A DNA stretch of 40,033 bases from RUG563 sp024681215 (GTDB taxonomy: Bacteria; Bacillota; Clostridia; Christensenellales; Aristaeellaceae), in contig JAILBG010000018.1 of the NCBI GenBank assembly GCA_024681215.1, forward strand, positions 1 through 40,033, given 5' to 3'. How positions within the stretch are numbered: the first letter of the stretch is position 1; each line of letters begins with the position of its first letter. Positions 9,774 to 17,166 of this stretch are shown in pieces. The notes beneath the pieces were generated by a model. It was given only the letters and a program-made list of their open reading frames with translations. It searched no databases and was not told the origin of the DNA. A program made the position numbers and the translations under genes.

Positions 9774-10328
9774 TTATTCCGCTGCCACAAAATCCAGATC
9801 GCTCAGGAATTTCACGGCGGTTTCGATTTGTTCGTCCGTGATGGGCTGTCCGGCGTTGGCTTCCGTCTGGGTCAGGACAAATTCGATCTCGTAGCCCTTG
9901 TAGACGGTATAGAAATCCACATAGTCGCTTCCGTCCACGATTTCCTTCACCACCATCAGCTTGGTGCCGTAGGCCGTTTCCATGTAGGAAATCTCCACCC
10001 CGTCCTCCGCCTGGAAGGTGGCTTCGATCCGGGCCAGCGCTTCGTCGTCCAGGTCGTTCAGCCTCTCCACTTCGGACATCAGCTCGTTGTATGCGATGGA
10101 AATGGTCATGGCCGGCTTGCTTTCATCCGCCAGGATGGAGGCGATATAGCGGCCCGGTTCCGCCTGCAGGGTGGTGAGCTGATAGCCCTCGGGCAGCACG
10201 CAGCGCAGATCGAACGCGCCGTTCATGCTGATGGTGCCCATGTATTCCTTTTCCGCGCCCTCCGCCAAAGCGGACGCGCAGCACAGCGTCATCGCCAGGC
10301 ACAGCAGGATCGTCAATGCTTTCTTCAT
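9774..10328 (-). CDS. Exported protein of unknown function, C-terminal-half paralogue
   Basis: This 184-residue protein has a signal peptide (MKKALTILLCLAMTLCCASALA) and then one ~150-residue domain. The domain closely resembles the C-terminal third of the protein at 11033-12211: shared stretches include LPEGY, SIAYNEL/SIAFNEL, EISYMETAYGTKL/EISYQETAYGTKL, VYKGY.IEFV and FLS.LDFV. I do not recognise the family. ATG 10326-10328 is preceded by GGGAGG; the gene lies 28 bases after its operon neighbour and is the last of the three. The repeated TDEQI and phase of hydrophobic residues suggest a compact mixed alpha/beta fold, possibly a sensor or binding module in the cell envelope. Confidence 0.8.
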   Translation of the reverse strand: MKKALTILLCLAMTLCCASALAEGAEKEYMGTISMNGAFDLRCVLPEGYQLTTLQAEPGRYIASILADESKPAMTISIAYNELMSEVERLNDLDDEALARIEATFQAEDGVEISYMETAYGTKLMVVKEIVDGSDYVDFYTVYKGYEIEFVLTQTEANAGQPITDEQIETAVKFLSDLDFVAAE

Positions 10329-10356
10329 ATGCTCTTTCCTCCCAATCATTCATGGA

Positions 10357-10992
10357 TCACTGAACGGAAACATACTGCTTGCTGATGAAACCGATCATGC
10401 CGGTCTGCGGGTCGCGGACCTGATACCAGTTCCTGGTTTCCGCGATCACGGTGAGCACTTTCCCCTGCGGGCAGGTGGCGATGCGCTCCGCTTCCAGGGA
10501 AGGCGCCCAGCGCAGATTCACCCAACCGGAGGCGCGGGAGGGGCGGGCGTAAACGTTGAACTGCTGCGGCACCAGCTTTCCCGTTCTGAATTCGTCGTTC
10601 ATCGCGGTGAACAGCTTGGCGTAATCCGCCCCGGCGGCAGCGCTGCCGGAAGCGGGGACCACTGCGGGCTGCGAAGGCTGAGAACTGGGCTTATGATTCA
10701 CCAGGAACCGCCTTTGCACATAAGCCGTGCCAAATTCACCGTAGGCGTTTTGCTCCCACAGGATTTTGGCCCATCCGTTGCTGTACATTTCCACAACCGT
10801 CACTTCCGCGCCGTATTTCAGGGAACCGATGATGTTGTCTCCCATGGAAGGCGCGCTGCGGACGTTCAGGGTCTTGCCGTTATCCGTATAGACGTACTGG
10901 GTGCCATAGTAGGAATCGGCAACGGCCTGCGCGGGAAGAAACACTGCCATCATGACGGCAATGAGCGCCAGGGAAAGGATCTGCTTCTTCAT
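10357..10992 (-). CDS. Exported protein with two bacterial SH3 domains
   Basis: This 211-residue protein has a signal peptide (MKKQILSLALIAVMMAVFL) and two SH3b-type repeats, seen as YVYTDNGKTLNVRSAPS...GSLKYGAEVTVV (about residues 32-100) and GWVNLRWAPSLEAERIATCPQGKVLTVI (about 150-208), joined by a Ser/Pro/Ala linker. SH3b domains usually bind cell-wall peptides. It matches the N-terminal two-thirds of the protein encoded just upstream (11033-12211), including RFLVN after the first repeat. AGGAG precedes ATG 10990-10992. Middle gene of a three-gene operon with gaps of 40 and 28 bases. Confidence 0.85.
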   Translation of the reverse strand: MKKQILSLALIAVMMAVFLPAQAVADSYYGTQYVYTDNGKTLNVRSAPSMGDNIIGSLKYGAEVTVVEMYSNGWAKILWEQNAYGEFGTAYVQRRFLVNHKPSSQPSQPAVVPASGSAAAGADYAKLFTAMNDEFRTGKLVPQQFNVYARPSRASGWVNLRWAPSLEAERIATCPQGKVLTVIAETRNWYQVRDPQTGMIGFISKQYVSVQ

Positions 10993-11032
10993 GGGTTTTC
11001 TCCTTTCAGCCTACATGTTTGATGAAGCAAGG

Positions 11033-12211
11033 TTACTTGGCTTCCACGAAATCCAGTTCGCTGAGGAAATCGATGCACATCCCGATCTGTTCGTCGGTCA
11101 GGGACTGGTCCTTGGCCTCGGGATTGGGTGTCATGACGAATTCGATGGAATAGCCCTTGTATACGGACAGGATGTCCACGAAATCCGTATCGTCGCCCAC
11201 TTCCTTGGCGATGAGCAGCTTGGTGCCGTAGGCGGTTTCCTGATAGCTGATCTCCACTTCGTTCATATCGGTGAAGGTGGCTTCCAGCACCTTTAAGTCC
11301 TCCTCGCCCAGGTCGTTCATCCGGTCCACGTCGGCGTACAGCTCGTTGAAGGCGATGGACAGCTGCAGGATGGGCTTTTCCTTGTCCTCGGAGGTGATGT
11401 AGGCGTTGATCTTGGTGCCCATGGTGTTGATCAGCTGCATGGTGTAGCCTTCCGGCAGCTGGCACTGAAGGGAGAATTCGCCGTTCACATTCAGCTTGCC
11501 CATCTGCTCCTTGGCGGGCGCTTCCACATAGGTGCCCAGCACGGTGACGTAATTCTTGCTGATGTAGCCGGTTTTTTCGGTTTCCAGATCGACGGCCTTA
11601 TACCACTTCTCGGTTTCACCGATGGCCTTGAGCTGGCGGCCGTCCGGCAGGGAGGCGATACGGTCCGCCGCCACGCCGGGGCCTACCCGGAAATTCACCC
11701 AGCCGGAGGGGCGGCCGGCCCGCACGGCGATCAACAGGGGCTGCTCCAGGCCCTTTTCGGTGCCCTGCTGCTTCTTGAGCTCTTCCAGGTTCGCCTTGTA
11801 TTCTTTTTCCGCGATCACTTTGTCGGTGTCCTGAGGCCTGCTGTTCACCAAAAAACGGGTCATCACGTACGCGACGCCGTCCTTGCCCTTCTGGCTCTGG
11901 ATGCAGCTCCATTCCGGGTCGATAATCACGGGGCTTTCCACGATCACTTTTGTGCCGTATTCCAGCTGTTCGATCACATTGCCGTCCTTGGCCATGGGCT
12001 CGCTGCGAACGTTCAGCTTCCCTCTGTTCTCGGTATAGACGTACATGGTCTTGGGCCACTCCGCCGGATTGAGGCCCATCATTTCTTCCAGGGTCATCGG
12101 GACGCCTTCCGGTTCGGTGTTTTCCGGTTCGGCATCCTCCGCCAACGCCATCGGCACAGCCGCCAGCAGCAGCACGGCCGCCAGAAGGAAAGCGATGATT
12201 TGTTTCTTCAT
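11033..12211 (-). CDS. Exported two-SH3 protein fused to the unknown C-terminal domain
   Basis: This 392-residue protein carries a signal peptide ending near VPMALAEDA, a short Glu-rich stretch, SH3b repeat 1 (MYVYTENRGKLNVRSEP, about residues 55-120), a charged helical linker, SH3b repeat 2 (GWVNFRVGPGVAADRIASLP, about 168-225) and, from about residue 235, the ~155-residue domain that stands alone in the gene at 9774-10328. AGGAGG precedes ATG 12209-12211. First gene of its operon, under the tandem-repeat promoter at 12336-12368. Its halves correspond one to one with the two genes downstream, so the operon holds a fused and a split copy of the same unit. Likely wall-associated; function unknown. 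Confidence 0.85.
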   Translation of the reverse strand: MKKQIIAFLLAAVLLLAAVPMALAEDAEPENTEPEGVPMTLEEMMGLNPAEWPKTMYVYTENRGKLNVRSEPMAKDGNVIEQLEYGTKVIVESPVIIDPEWSCIQSQKGKDGVAYVMTRFLVNSRPQDTDKVIAEKEYKANLEELKKQQGTEKGLEQPLLIAVRAGRPSGWVNFRVGPGVAADRIASLPDGRQLKAIGETEKWYKAVDLETEKTGYISKNYVTVLGTYVEAPAKEQMGKLNVNGEFSLQCQLPEGYTMQLINTMGTKINAYITSEDKEKPILQLSIAFNELYADVDRMNDLGEEDLKVLEATFTDMNEVEISYQETAYGTKLLIAKEVGDDTDFVDILSVYKGYSIEFVMTPNPEAKDQSLTDEQIGMCIDFLSELDFVEAK

Positions 12212-12335
12212 GAGGATTTTCCTCCTTTTTTATTTCTGCATGCGCTCCGCATGCGGTTTCCCATGATTTTTCGCTGCTGCGCTCCCGTCTTGCAGCGAAG
12301 ATGTGCGATCGGCAAATCACACACCTTGTTGAAAC
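12212..12335 (-). promoter_or_regulatory. Structured 5' leader of the SH3 operon
   Basis: From the predicted start site the leader is ~120 bases. On the coding strand it holds TTCGCTGC paired with GCAGCGAA (8 bp), a 7-bp hairpin GCATGCG-gag-CGCATGC, and finally GAGGA-aaa-TCCTC, where the 5' arm is part of the ribosome site of the first gene. The last hairpin is short and may be too weak to matter. Confidence 0.4.
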
Positions 12336-12368
12336 AGTTTACCTGCCTGCGTCCAAAGAATGTCCAAA
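12336..12368 (-). promoter_or_regulatory. SH3 operon promoter with 11-bp tandem repeat (site B)
   Basis: The coding strand reads TTTGGACATTCTTTGGAC: two copies of TTTGGAC 11 bases apart (plus-strand GTCCAAA at 12351-12357 and 12362-12368), then nine bases, then a -10-like TAAACT (plus 12336-12341). Spacing and repeat are identical to site A before the sortase operon, and both leaders share GATTTGCCG shortly after the expected start point. Confidence 0.6.
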
Positions 12369-12406
12369 GAAAAAACGCCTTTCTTCCAAATTTTAGAAAG
12401 GACGTT
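12369..12406 (-). terminator. Terminator of the two-component operon
   Basis: An imperfect stem (AACGCCTTTCT 12374-12384 with AGAAAGGACGTT 12395-12406, one bulged A) is followed on the minus strand by a run of six T. It lies 28 bases past the regulator's stop and directly abuts site B. Confidence 0.8.
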
Positions 12407-12433
12407 TCCGGGCGCTTCCGCGCTGCTGATTTT

Positions 12434-13237
12434 TTACTCTGTTTTTGATTGGCTCCAGGTCAGGATCCCCTCGGTCATGCTGGCCCAGGAATAGGGGCTC
12501 ATGTATTCCCCGCGATAGGCGTTGATCATCTCGCTGTCGCCGGAAAAGAACAGGTATGCGTCGCAGGTGAACGCGTCCGGCTTAACGCGAAGAATCCCTT
12601 TTTCGATCTCCATGATCTCCGATACGCCGTATTCCCGCAGCGTATCCCGGAGGGAGCGGATATAAACGTCCATCTGCTTCTGCATCCGGCGGTCGTAGAG
12701 CTGGCCTTCCCACACGGCGGAAAAAACCTCCGCCCGCGTGACCCCGGAGCCCTGCTTGTCCACCAAAAAGGCCAGGATCTCCTTGCTTTTGGCCAGTTTG
12801 AAGGCGATCGGCCTGTCATCCGCGTACACGTCAAAATATCCGAATGTTTTGACGAAGATATGCGGAGAAGCGGAAGGGACCTCGCTGCGGTGCGCGTAAG
12901 CGATTTCGGCCGCCAGCTTTTCCAGGGAAACAGGCTTGAGCAGATATCCCGTGGGGTGCACCGCATAAGCGTCGAAGGCGTATTCCTTGTAGGCCGTCAG
13001 GAACAGAATGGACGTTTTCGGCCTGATCTGCTTGATCCGGGACGCCAGGGTGATCCCGTCGATTCCGGGCATGTTGATATCCAGCAGCGCAATGTCCACG
13101 GGATGGATGCGAAGATAGGCCAGCGCTTCCCCGGCGTCGGTAAAGCCCTTCACCCCGTCGATCTGAGGCAGCTGCGCGCATTGGTTCACGGTGTACTCCA
13201 CCGCCAGCGGCTCGTCGTCCACGCAGATCGCCTTCAT
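12434..13237 (-). CDS. Response regulator with SARP/OmpR-type winged-helix output domain
   Basis: A 267-residue regulator. The receiver domain (1-~120) has the acidic pair DDE (7-9), phospho-acceptor Asp53 in ALLDINMPG, the conserved T in FLTAYKEYAF and K in LLKPV. The output domain (~130-235) is a Trans_reg_C winged helix of the SARP kind: FGYFDVYADDRPIAFKL, SKEILAFLVDKQGSGVTR, and MQKQMDVYIRSLRDTLREYG. A full BTAD domain is lacking. This matches the 'SAPR family' response regulators (COG3947). The start ATG overlaps the kinase stop as ATGA, so the two are translationally coupled. SARP-type domains bind 11-bp direct repeats, and two such sites lie at 9694-9711 and 12351-12368. Confidence 0.9.
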   Translation of the reverse strand: MKAICVDDEPLAVEYTVNQCAQLPQIDGVKGFTDAGEALAYLRIHPVDIALLDINMPGIDGITLASRIKQIRPKTSILFLTAYKEYAFDAYAVHPTGYLLKPVSLEKLAAEIAYAHRSEVPSASPHIFVKTFGYFDVYADDRPIAFKLAKSKEILAFLVDKQGSGVTRAEVFSAVWEGQLYDRRMQKQMDVYIRSLRDTLREYGVSEIMEIEKGILRVKPDAFTCDAYLFFSGDSEMINAYRGEYMSPYSWASMTEGILTWSQSKTE

Positions 13238-14505
13238 TTCCGTCCCTCCTTTTTGCCGTTCCCGGCGGCGTCCGGGATCAGGAGCGTCACGCTGGTTCCC
13301 TTCCCGATCTCGCTTTTCAGGATCATCGTTCCCCCGCACATCTGCTCCACCCGGTTCTTCACGTTCCGGATGCCGATGTGCGATTCATCCGAAAGCTGCT
13401 TCTGCCCGGGATCGAACCCGACGCCGTTGTCCTCGATGGTGATCCGGTGCATGCCGCCCTCCCGGGCCACGGATACGGTCACCCGGCCCTCCTTCCGGCT
13501 GCACACGCCGTGGCGGATGGCGTTTTCCACCAGGGGCTGGATCGTCAGCGGCGGGATCTCAAAATGCCCGTCCTCGATCTGATACTCCATGCGAACGTTG
13601 GGGAAGCGCAGCATTTCGATCTCCGCATACAGCCGGGTGTGCTCCAGCTCCTTGGCGATGGGGATCAGGTCGGTGTGGCTCAGCGAATCCAGATTCTGCC
13701 GCAGGTAAACGCTGAATTTTTCCAGCGTCTGGTCCGCCAGCGGCGGGTCTTTGGCGTAAAGCGCCCGAATGGTGTTGAGCGCGTTGAACAGAAAGTGCGG
13801 CTGGATCTGGGTCATCATGATCTGGATGCGCTGGGAGGCCATCAGATCGCGTTCATGCTCCCGGACGAACTGCAGATGCAGCCAGATATAATAGAACACG
13901 CTGCCGGCGACGATGGCATAGGTCAGGAAAGAGACTGACTGATCCACCTCGCTGTGCACCCGAAAATCCAGCGCCACGGAAACCACGATCATGGCCGTAA
14001 CGATCAGAGGGATCCATTTTTCAAGTTTTTTCGATTCGCGGTAGTTTCGGATGGATTGAATAAACAGATAAACCATCAGGATGACGCTGACGTACAGCGC
14101 GGCGTCCCCCAGGGGGCCGGAAATATAATGATTGTCCTCGGTGATGGTGAAGCAGACGCCGGAAAACAGCGCCGTACAGTTCACCGCCGCATTGACGCCC
14201 GCCAGCGCCCAGCAGTACCAGTGCTTCTTCCCCGGCTGAACGATATACAGAAACAGGATCAGGAATACCGGCCGGATGGAATACCCGCAGATGGCCAGCA
14301 CCGTCCGGTAGCGCGGCCGCGCCGGGCCGATGGACAGCTCATACTCCCACAGATTCTGCACGATCAGCACAAAGCACAGCGCAATGACGGCCAGCATGAC
14401 CCGGCGGTTATTCTTTTTCAGATAAGGGTCGATCAGCACGGTAAAGCTCAATCCGATCAGCAGAAGCAGCAGAGGAAACGCTTCGGAAAGCACGCTGATG
14501 TTCAT
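13234..14505 (-). CDS. LytS/YehU-type sensor histidine kinase
   Basis: A 423-residue membrane sensor. About seven membrane segments fill residues 1-215, followed by the His_kinase domain with phospho-accepting His237 in QPHFLFNALNTI and a HATPase_c domain with PLVENAIRHG (N box), DNGVGF (G1) and IGIRNVKNRV / GKGTSVTLLIP (G2). ATG 14503-14505 is preceded by GGAGG and GCAGG; the hydrophobic segment starts within ten residues, so longer upstream readings are unlikely. It is the first gene of the two-component operon. No extracellular sensing domain is visible beyond the membrane bundle, so the ligand is probably sensed within or next to the membrane; cell-envelope stress or a peptide are possibilities. 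Confidence 0.9.
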   Translation of the reverse strand: MNISVLSEAFPLLLLLIGLSFTVLIDPYLKKNNRRVMLAVIALCFVLIVQNLWEYELSIGPARPRYRTVLAICGYSIRPVFLILFLYIVQPGKKHWYCWALAGVNAAVNCTALFSGVCFTITEDNHYISGPLGDAALYVSVILMVYLFIQSIRNYRESKKLEKWIPLIVTAMIVVSVALDFRVHSEVDQSVSFLTYAIVAGSVFYYIWLHLQFVREHERDLMASQRIQIMMTQIQPHFLFNALNTIRALYAKDPPLADQTLEKFSVYLRQNLDSLSHTDLIPIAKELEHTRLYAEIEMLRFPNVRMEYQIEDGHFEIPPLTIQPLVENAIRHGVCSRKEGRVTVSVAREGGMHRITIEDNGVGFDPGQKQLSDESHIGIRNVKNRVEQMCGGTMILKSEIGKGTSVTLLIPDAAGNGKKEGRK

Positions 14506-14632
14506 TTGCCTGCCCGCCTCCTTTCCCTTCGACTGCGGCGCGCCCCTTTCACCGGGAAAAACCCGCGGGGCCAGGAAAGCCTGCGCTTGATAACTAAAAA
14601 CGATCAGAAAAGGCCGCCGCCCCGGCAGAATC

Positions 14633-14661
14633 ATTGTACTATAAAAAGAACCGTCCCACAA
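14633..14661 (-). promoter_or_regulatory. Sigma-A promoter of the two-component operon
   Basis: On the minus strand TTGTGG (plus 14656-14661) and TACAAT (plus 14633-14638) are separated by 17 bases. It lies ~130 bases upstream of the kinase start. Confidence 0.6.
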
Positions 14662-14721
14662 GTGAAACGGCAATATTTCGCCCTGCGGCCCGGCGGCGCC
14701 CCGCATGAAGCCGCCCGGCTA

Positions 14722-14750
14722 TTGACATCTTTTCTGAATTCGTATATGAT
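14722..14750 (+). promoter_or_regulatory. Sigma-A promoter of the GNAT operon
   Basis: TTGACA (14722-14727), a 17-base spacer and TATGAT (14745-14750): consensus -35 and 5/6 -10, 36 bases upstream of the GNAT start. It diverges from the kinase promoter. Confidence 0.85.
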
Positions 14751-14785
14751 CTAATTGAGCATACCAAAGCGGGAGGAGACGGCCG

Positions 14786-15280
14786 ATGCCCCCGGAACAG
14801 GTCCACCTGGAAAAAGTCACCTTGAAAAATTATTCCCAGCTGATCAAGCTGCGGGTCAATAAAGAGCAGGATCACTTTGTGGCCCGGAATACGAACAGCC
14901 TCATCCATGCCTACCTGTGGCTTTCGGAGGGGAATCACGTGTACCCGTTCGGGATCTATCTGGACAGGAAACCCATCGGGTTTGTGATGATCGGCTACAA
15001 CGGCTACGAAGAGGGCGATCCGGCGTTCATGAAGGATACCTATTTCATCTGGCGGTTCATGATCGACCGGCGGTACCAGGGAAAAGGCTACGGAAAGCAG
15101 GCCTTCCGGCTGGCGCTGGACTTCGTGCGGACGCTCCCGTGCGGCCCATCGGATATCTGCTGGCTCTCCTACGAGCCCGAAAACGAGGCCGCGAAAAAGC
15201 TGTACGCTTCCTTCGGCTTCGTGGAAGCCCCGGAGGGGTATGTGGAAGGCGAAGAAATGCCCGCGATCCTGAAACTGTAA
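14786..15280 (+). CDS. GNAT-family N-acetyltransferase
   Basis: This 164-residue protein has the complete GNAT fold order. Motif A, which binds the acetyl-CoA pyrophosphate, is seen as RRYQGKGYGKQAFRLAL (R/Q-x-x-G-x-G/A), followed by LSYEPENEAAKKLYASFGFVE, the usual motif B with the catalytic-type tyrosine. It resembles the spermidine/diamine N-acetyltransferase branch (early KxVTLKNY...LIKLRVNKEQ and NTNSLIHAYL), but the substrate is a guess. GGGAGGAG precedes ATG 14786. It heads a two-gene unit with the TIGR04076-like gene 24 bases downstream. Confidence 0.85.
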   Translation: MPPEQVHLEKVTLKNYSQLIKLRVNKEQDHFVARNTNSLIHAYLWLSEGNHVYPFGIYLDRKPIGFVMIGYNGYEEGDPAFMKDTYFIWRFMIDRRYQGKGYGKQAFRLALDFVRTLPCGPSDICWLSYEPENEAAKKLYASFGFVEAPEGYVEGEEMPAILKL

Positions 15281-15304
15281 AAAACGAACCTGAGGAGGCA
15301 AACC

Positions 15305-15667
15305 ATGAAAAAATGGTATGACGAGGAATATGAATTCACCGTGGAAGTGACCGGTTTTCTCCACGGGGATCATACGGAGCGATACTGCCGCAACGGAGAA
15401 GAGATCGGCGACAAATATACCTGCACCTACGGCTGCCCCGTCAATCGGGACGGATATGGGATCTGCTCCAAAACCATGATGATGCTGTACCCCCTGATGG
15501 AGGCCGTGCGCAGCGGCGGCGATCTTGCCTGCCTGGGCGGCAGCGGAAAATACGAAAAAACCATCGTGTGCCCGGACGGGTGCGTGATCTTTAGGCTGAC
15601 GGCAAAGCCGTTGGGGAATGAGAATTTCCATAAAGGCAAGTTCTGGGATTACCCGGATGAAACGTGA
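15305..15667 (+). CDS. TIGR04076-like cysteine-containing protein
   Basis: This 120-residue soluble protein contains conserved Cys positions and the layout VEVTGFLHGDH...C...GEEIGDKYTCTYGCP...LYPLMEAVRSGGD...VCPDGCVIFRLTAKP, which matches what I remember of the TIGR04076 family: a cysteine-rich small protein of unknown role ending in CPDG.V.F.L. AGGAGG precedes ATG 15305. It follows the acetyltransferase gene by 24 bases and is closed by a strong terminator. The cysteines might bind a metal, which is unproven. Confidence 0.65.
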   Translation: MKKWYDEEYEFTVEVTGFLHGDHTERYCRNGEEIGDKYTCTYGCPVNRDGYGICSKTMMMLYPLMEAVRSGGDLACLGGSGKYEKTIVCPDGCVIFRLTAKPLGNENFHKGKFWDYPDET

Positions 15668-15686
15668 GTTTTCGGCGCAAAAGAAT

Positions 15687-15726
15687 CTGATCCCTGCACG
15701 CGCAGCATGCAGGGATCAGTTTTTTT
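15687..15726. terminator. Bidirectional terminator
   Basis: A perfect 12-bp stem (CTGATCCCTGCA 15687-15698 with its complement 15708-15719), 9-base loop, followed by seven T on the plus strand and by A/T-rich sequence on the minus strand. It serves the GNAT unit and the convergent exporter gene. Confidence 0.9.
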
Positions 15727-17020
15727 ATGATTCAGGATCGGCGTTCTCGTCCGAATAGCGGTATTTTCTCAGCCGCCGCCCCGCCCCCAGGCACCACAGG
15801 ACCCCCGCGACGCCCAGCGCGAACATCATCAGCGCCGCGCCCGCGCCCTTCCCGGCGCCGAACAGCGCCGTCAGCAGCCCGTTTTCGCCGTGGGCGCTCA
15901 TGAACGGCTCGCACACGCTGTCCACCATGAACCCGCCCAGCGCCAGGCCGATGGGAATGGTGAAAAACTGCAGGGTATTCCTGCAGGCGTAGACCCGCCC
16001 CTGCAGTTCCACCGGGATGCTGTTGCGCATGATCACGTTCTGGTTGGCGCCCATCATGGGCACGAACAGCCAGCCGATCACCTGCCCCGCGCACCAGAGA
16101 ATGGGCTCCCGGGAAAACGCCAGCAGGAAATTTTCCGTACCCAGAGAGAACAGCATGGTCAGGTAAATGACCCGCACCCGGTTTTTCGGCCTGGGCATCG
16201 CCGTGGCCAGCATGCTGCCCAGCACCATGGCGACGCCGGAGCAGGAGGTCACCACCCCCAGCACGGCGTTGCCTGCCCTGGGGATCACCAGGGCAGGGAG
16301 CACCGCGTCGAAGGCCGACGCGATCAGATTGACCCCCGACATGAACAGGATCACATCCAGCACCAGCGGATTGTCCCTGAGGAACCGCAGCCCTTCCCGG
16401 GCCAGCTTCAGCACCCGCTCTTCCTGCCCGGCCTCCCGGCGCACTTCCGGCAGCCGGATCAGCAGCAGCAGCGCCAGGAAAGCGACCGCAAAAGTCGCAA
16501 GGTCCACGGCGATGACGGCGTTCAGCCCGGCCAGGCCGTACAGCGCGGAAGCCAGCAGGGGGTTCCCGATGGCGATGACCGACCGGGAAAGCGACTGCAT
16601 GGCGCTGGTTTTCTGGTAATACTCCTTGGGCACCACCAGGGTGGTGGCCACCTCCGAGGCGGGCTGCTGCACCGTGTTCATCAGCCCGGAAACCGCGTTG
16701 ACGGCGTACAGGTGCCACACGGCCAGCCGGTCCGTCCGATACAGCACGAACACCGTTACGGTGGTCAGCGCCGCCAGGGCGTCGCATACCAGCATGGTTT
16801 TCTTTTTGTCGTATTTGTCCGAGATCGCACCGGCGAAAATGCTCATGAGCACATACGGCGCATAGGTGCAGATGGTCAGGGCGGCGGTGCTCAGGGCCGA
16901 ACCCGTCTTCTCATACAGCCACAGCGTCAGGGCGAAGCCGGTCATGGCGCTGCCCAGCTGGGACAGGCCCTGGGTGCTCCACAGGATATAAAAGGTTTTC
17001 AGCTTTTTGCCGTTCATCAT
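15725..17020 (-). CDS. MFS efflux transporter, macrolide-exporter-like
   Basis: A 431-residue, 12-segment major facilitator. The N-terminal part (FYILWSTQGLSQLGSAMTGFALTLWLYEKTGSA), the loop motif GAISDKYDKKKTML (motif A type, GxxxDRxxRR-like) and SIPVELQGRVYACRNTLQFFTIPIGLALGG in the C-terminal half are characteristic of the MefA/MFS_3 group, which exports macrolides or other small molecules. Its ribosome site AAGGAG (17029-17034) is buried in a predicted hairpin and a short leader peptide lies upstream. It follows GH31 on the same strand by ~150 bases, so sugar-related export cannot be ruled out, but the attenuator-like leader favours a drug- or stress-induced exporter. Confidence 0.85.
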   Translation of the reverse strand: MMNGKKLKTFYILWSTQGLSQLGSAMTGFALTLWLYEKTGSALSTAALTICTYAPYVLMSIFAGAISDKYDKKKTMLVCDALAALTTVTVFVLYRTDRLAVWHLYAVNAVSGLMNTVQQPASEVATTLVVPKEYYQKTSAMQSLSRSVIAIGNPLLASALYGLAGLNAVIAVDLATFAVAFLALLLLIRLPEVRREAGQEERVLKLAREGLRFLRDNPLVLDVILFMSGVNLIASAFDAVLPALVIPRAGNAVLGVVTSCSGVAMVLGSMLATAMPRPKNRVRVIYLTMLFSLGTENFLLAFSREPILWCAGQVIGWLFVPMMGANQNVIMRNSIPVELQGRVYACRNTLQFFTIPIGLALGGFMVDSVCEPFMSAHGENGLLTALFGAGKGAGAALMMFALGVAGVLWCLGAGRRLRKYRYSDENADPES

Positions 17021-17023
17021 TGT

Positions 17024-17108
17024 CTTTGCTCCTTTTCAAATCAAAATCAAAGAGCAAAGCCCGAGGAATGGGATCGTCTCCATACAGGCTCCTCAGGCCC
17101 TGCATGGA
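17024..17108 (-). promoter_or_regulatory. Two-hairpin attenuator-like leader of the MFS gene
   Basis: On the minus strand, hairpin 1 pairs 17099-17108 with 17079-17088 (10 bp, one G-U) and covers the last codons of the leader peptide. Hairpin 2 pairs 17049-17059 with 17024-17034 (11 bp, one G-U, 14-base loop) and swallows the exporter's ribosome site. A competing pairing exists between GAGGAGC (17088-17094), exposed next to hairpin 1, and GCTCTTT (17049-17055) of hairpin 2, which would free the ribosome site. This is the layout of ribosome-stalling translational attenuators. Confidence 0.6.
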
Positions 17109-17131
17109 GCGGAAACAATGCAGCGTACCAT
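17093..17131 (-). CDS. 12-residue leader peptide MVRCIVSAPCRA
   Basis: ATG 17129-17131 to TGA 17093-17095, preceded by an exceptionally strong ribosome site (AAAGGAGGAGG, plus 17137-17147). Its 3' codons form the 5' arm of hairpin 1. Leader peptides of this size control many macrolide and ribosome-drug resistance genes by stalling. The start lies only 36 bases beyond the GH31 stop. Confidence 0.55.
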   Translation of the reverse strand: MVRCIVSAPCRA

Positions 17132-17166
17132 GATTTCCTCCTCCTTTCCCGCCGTATCGGCGCGTT

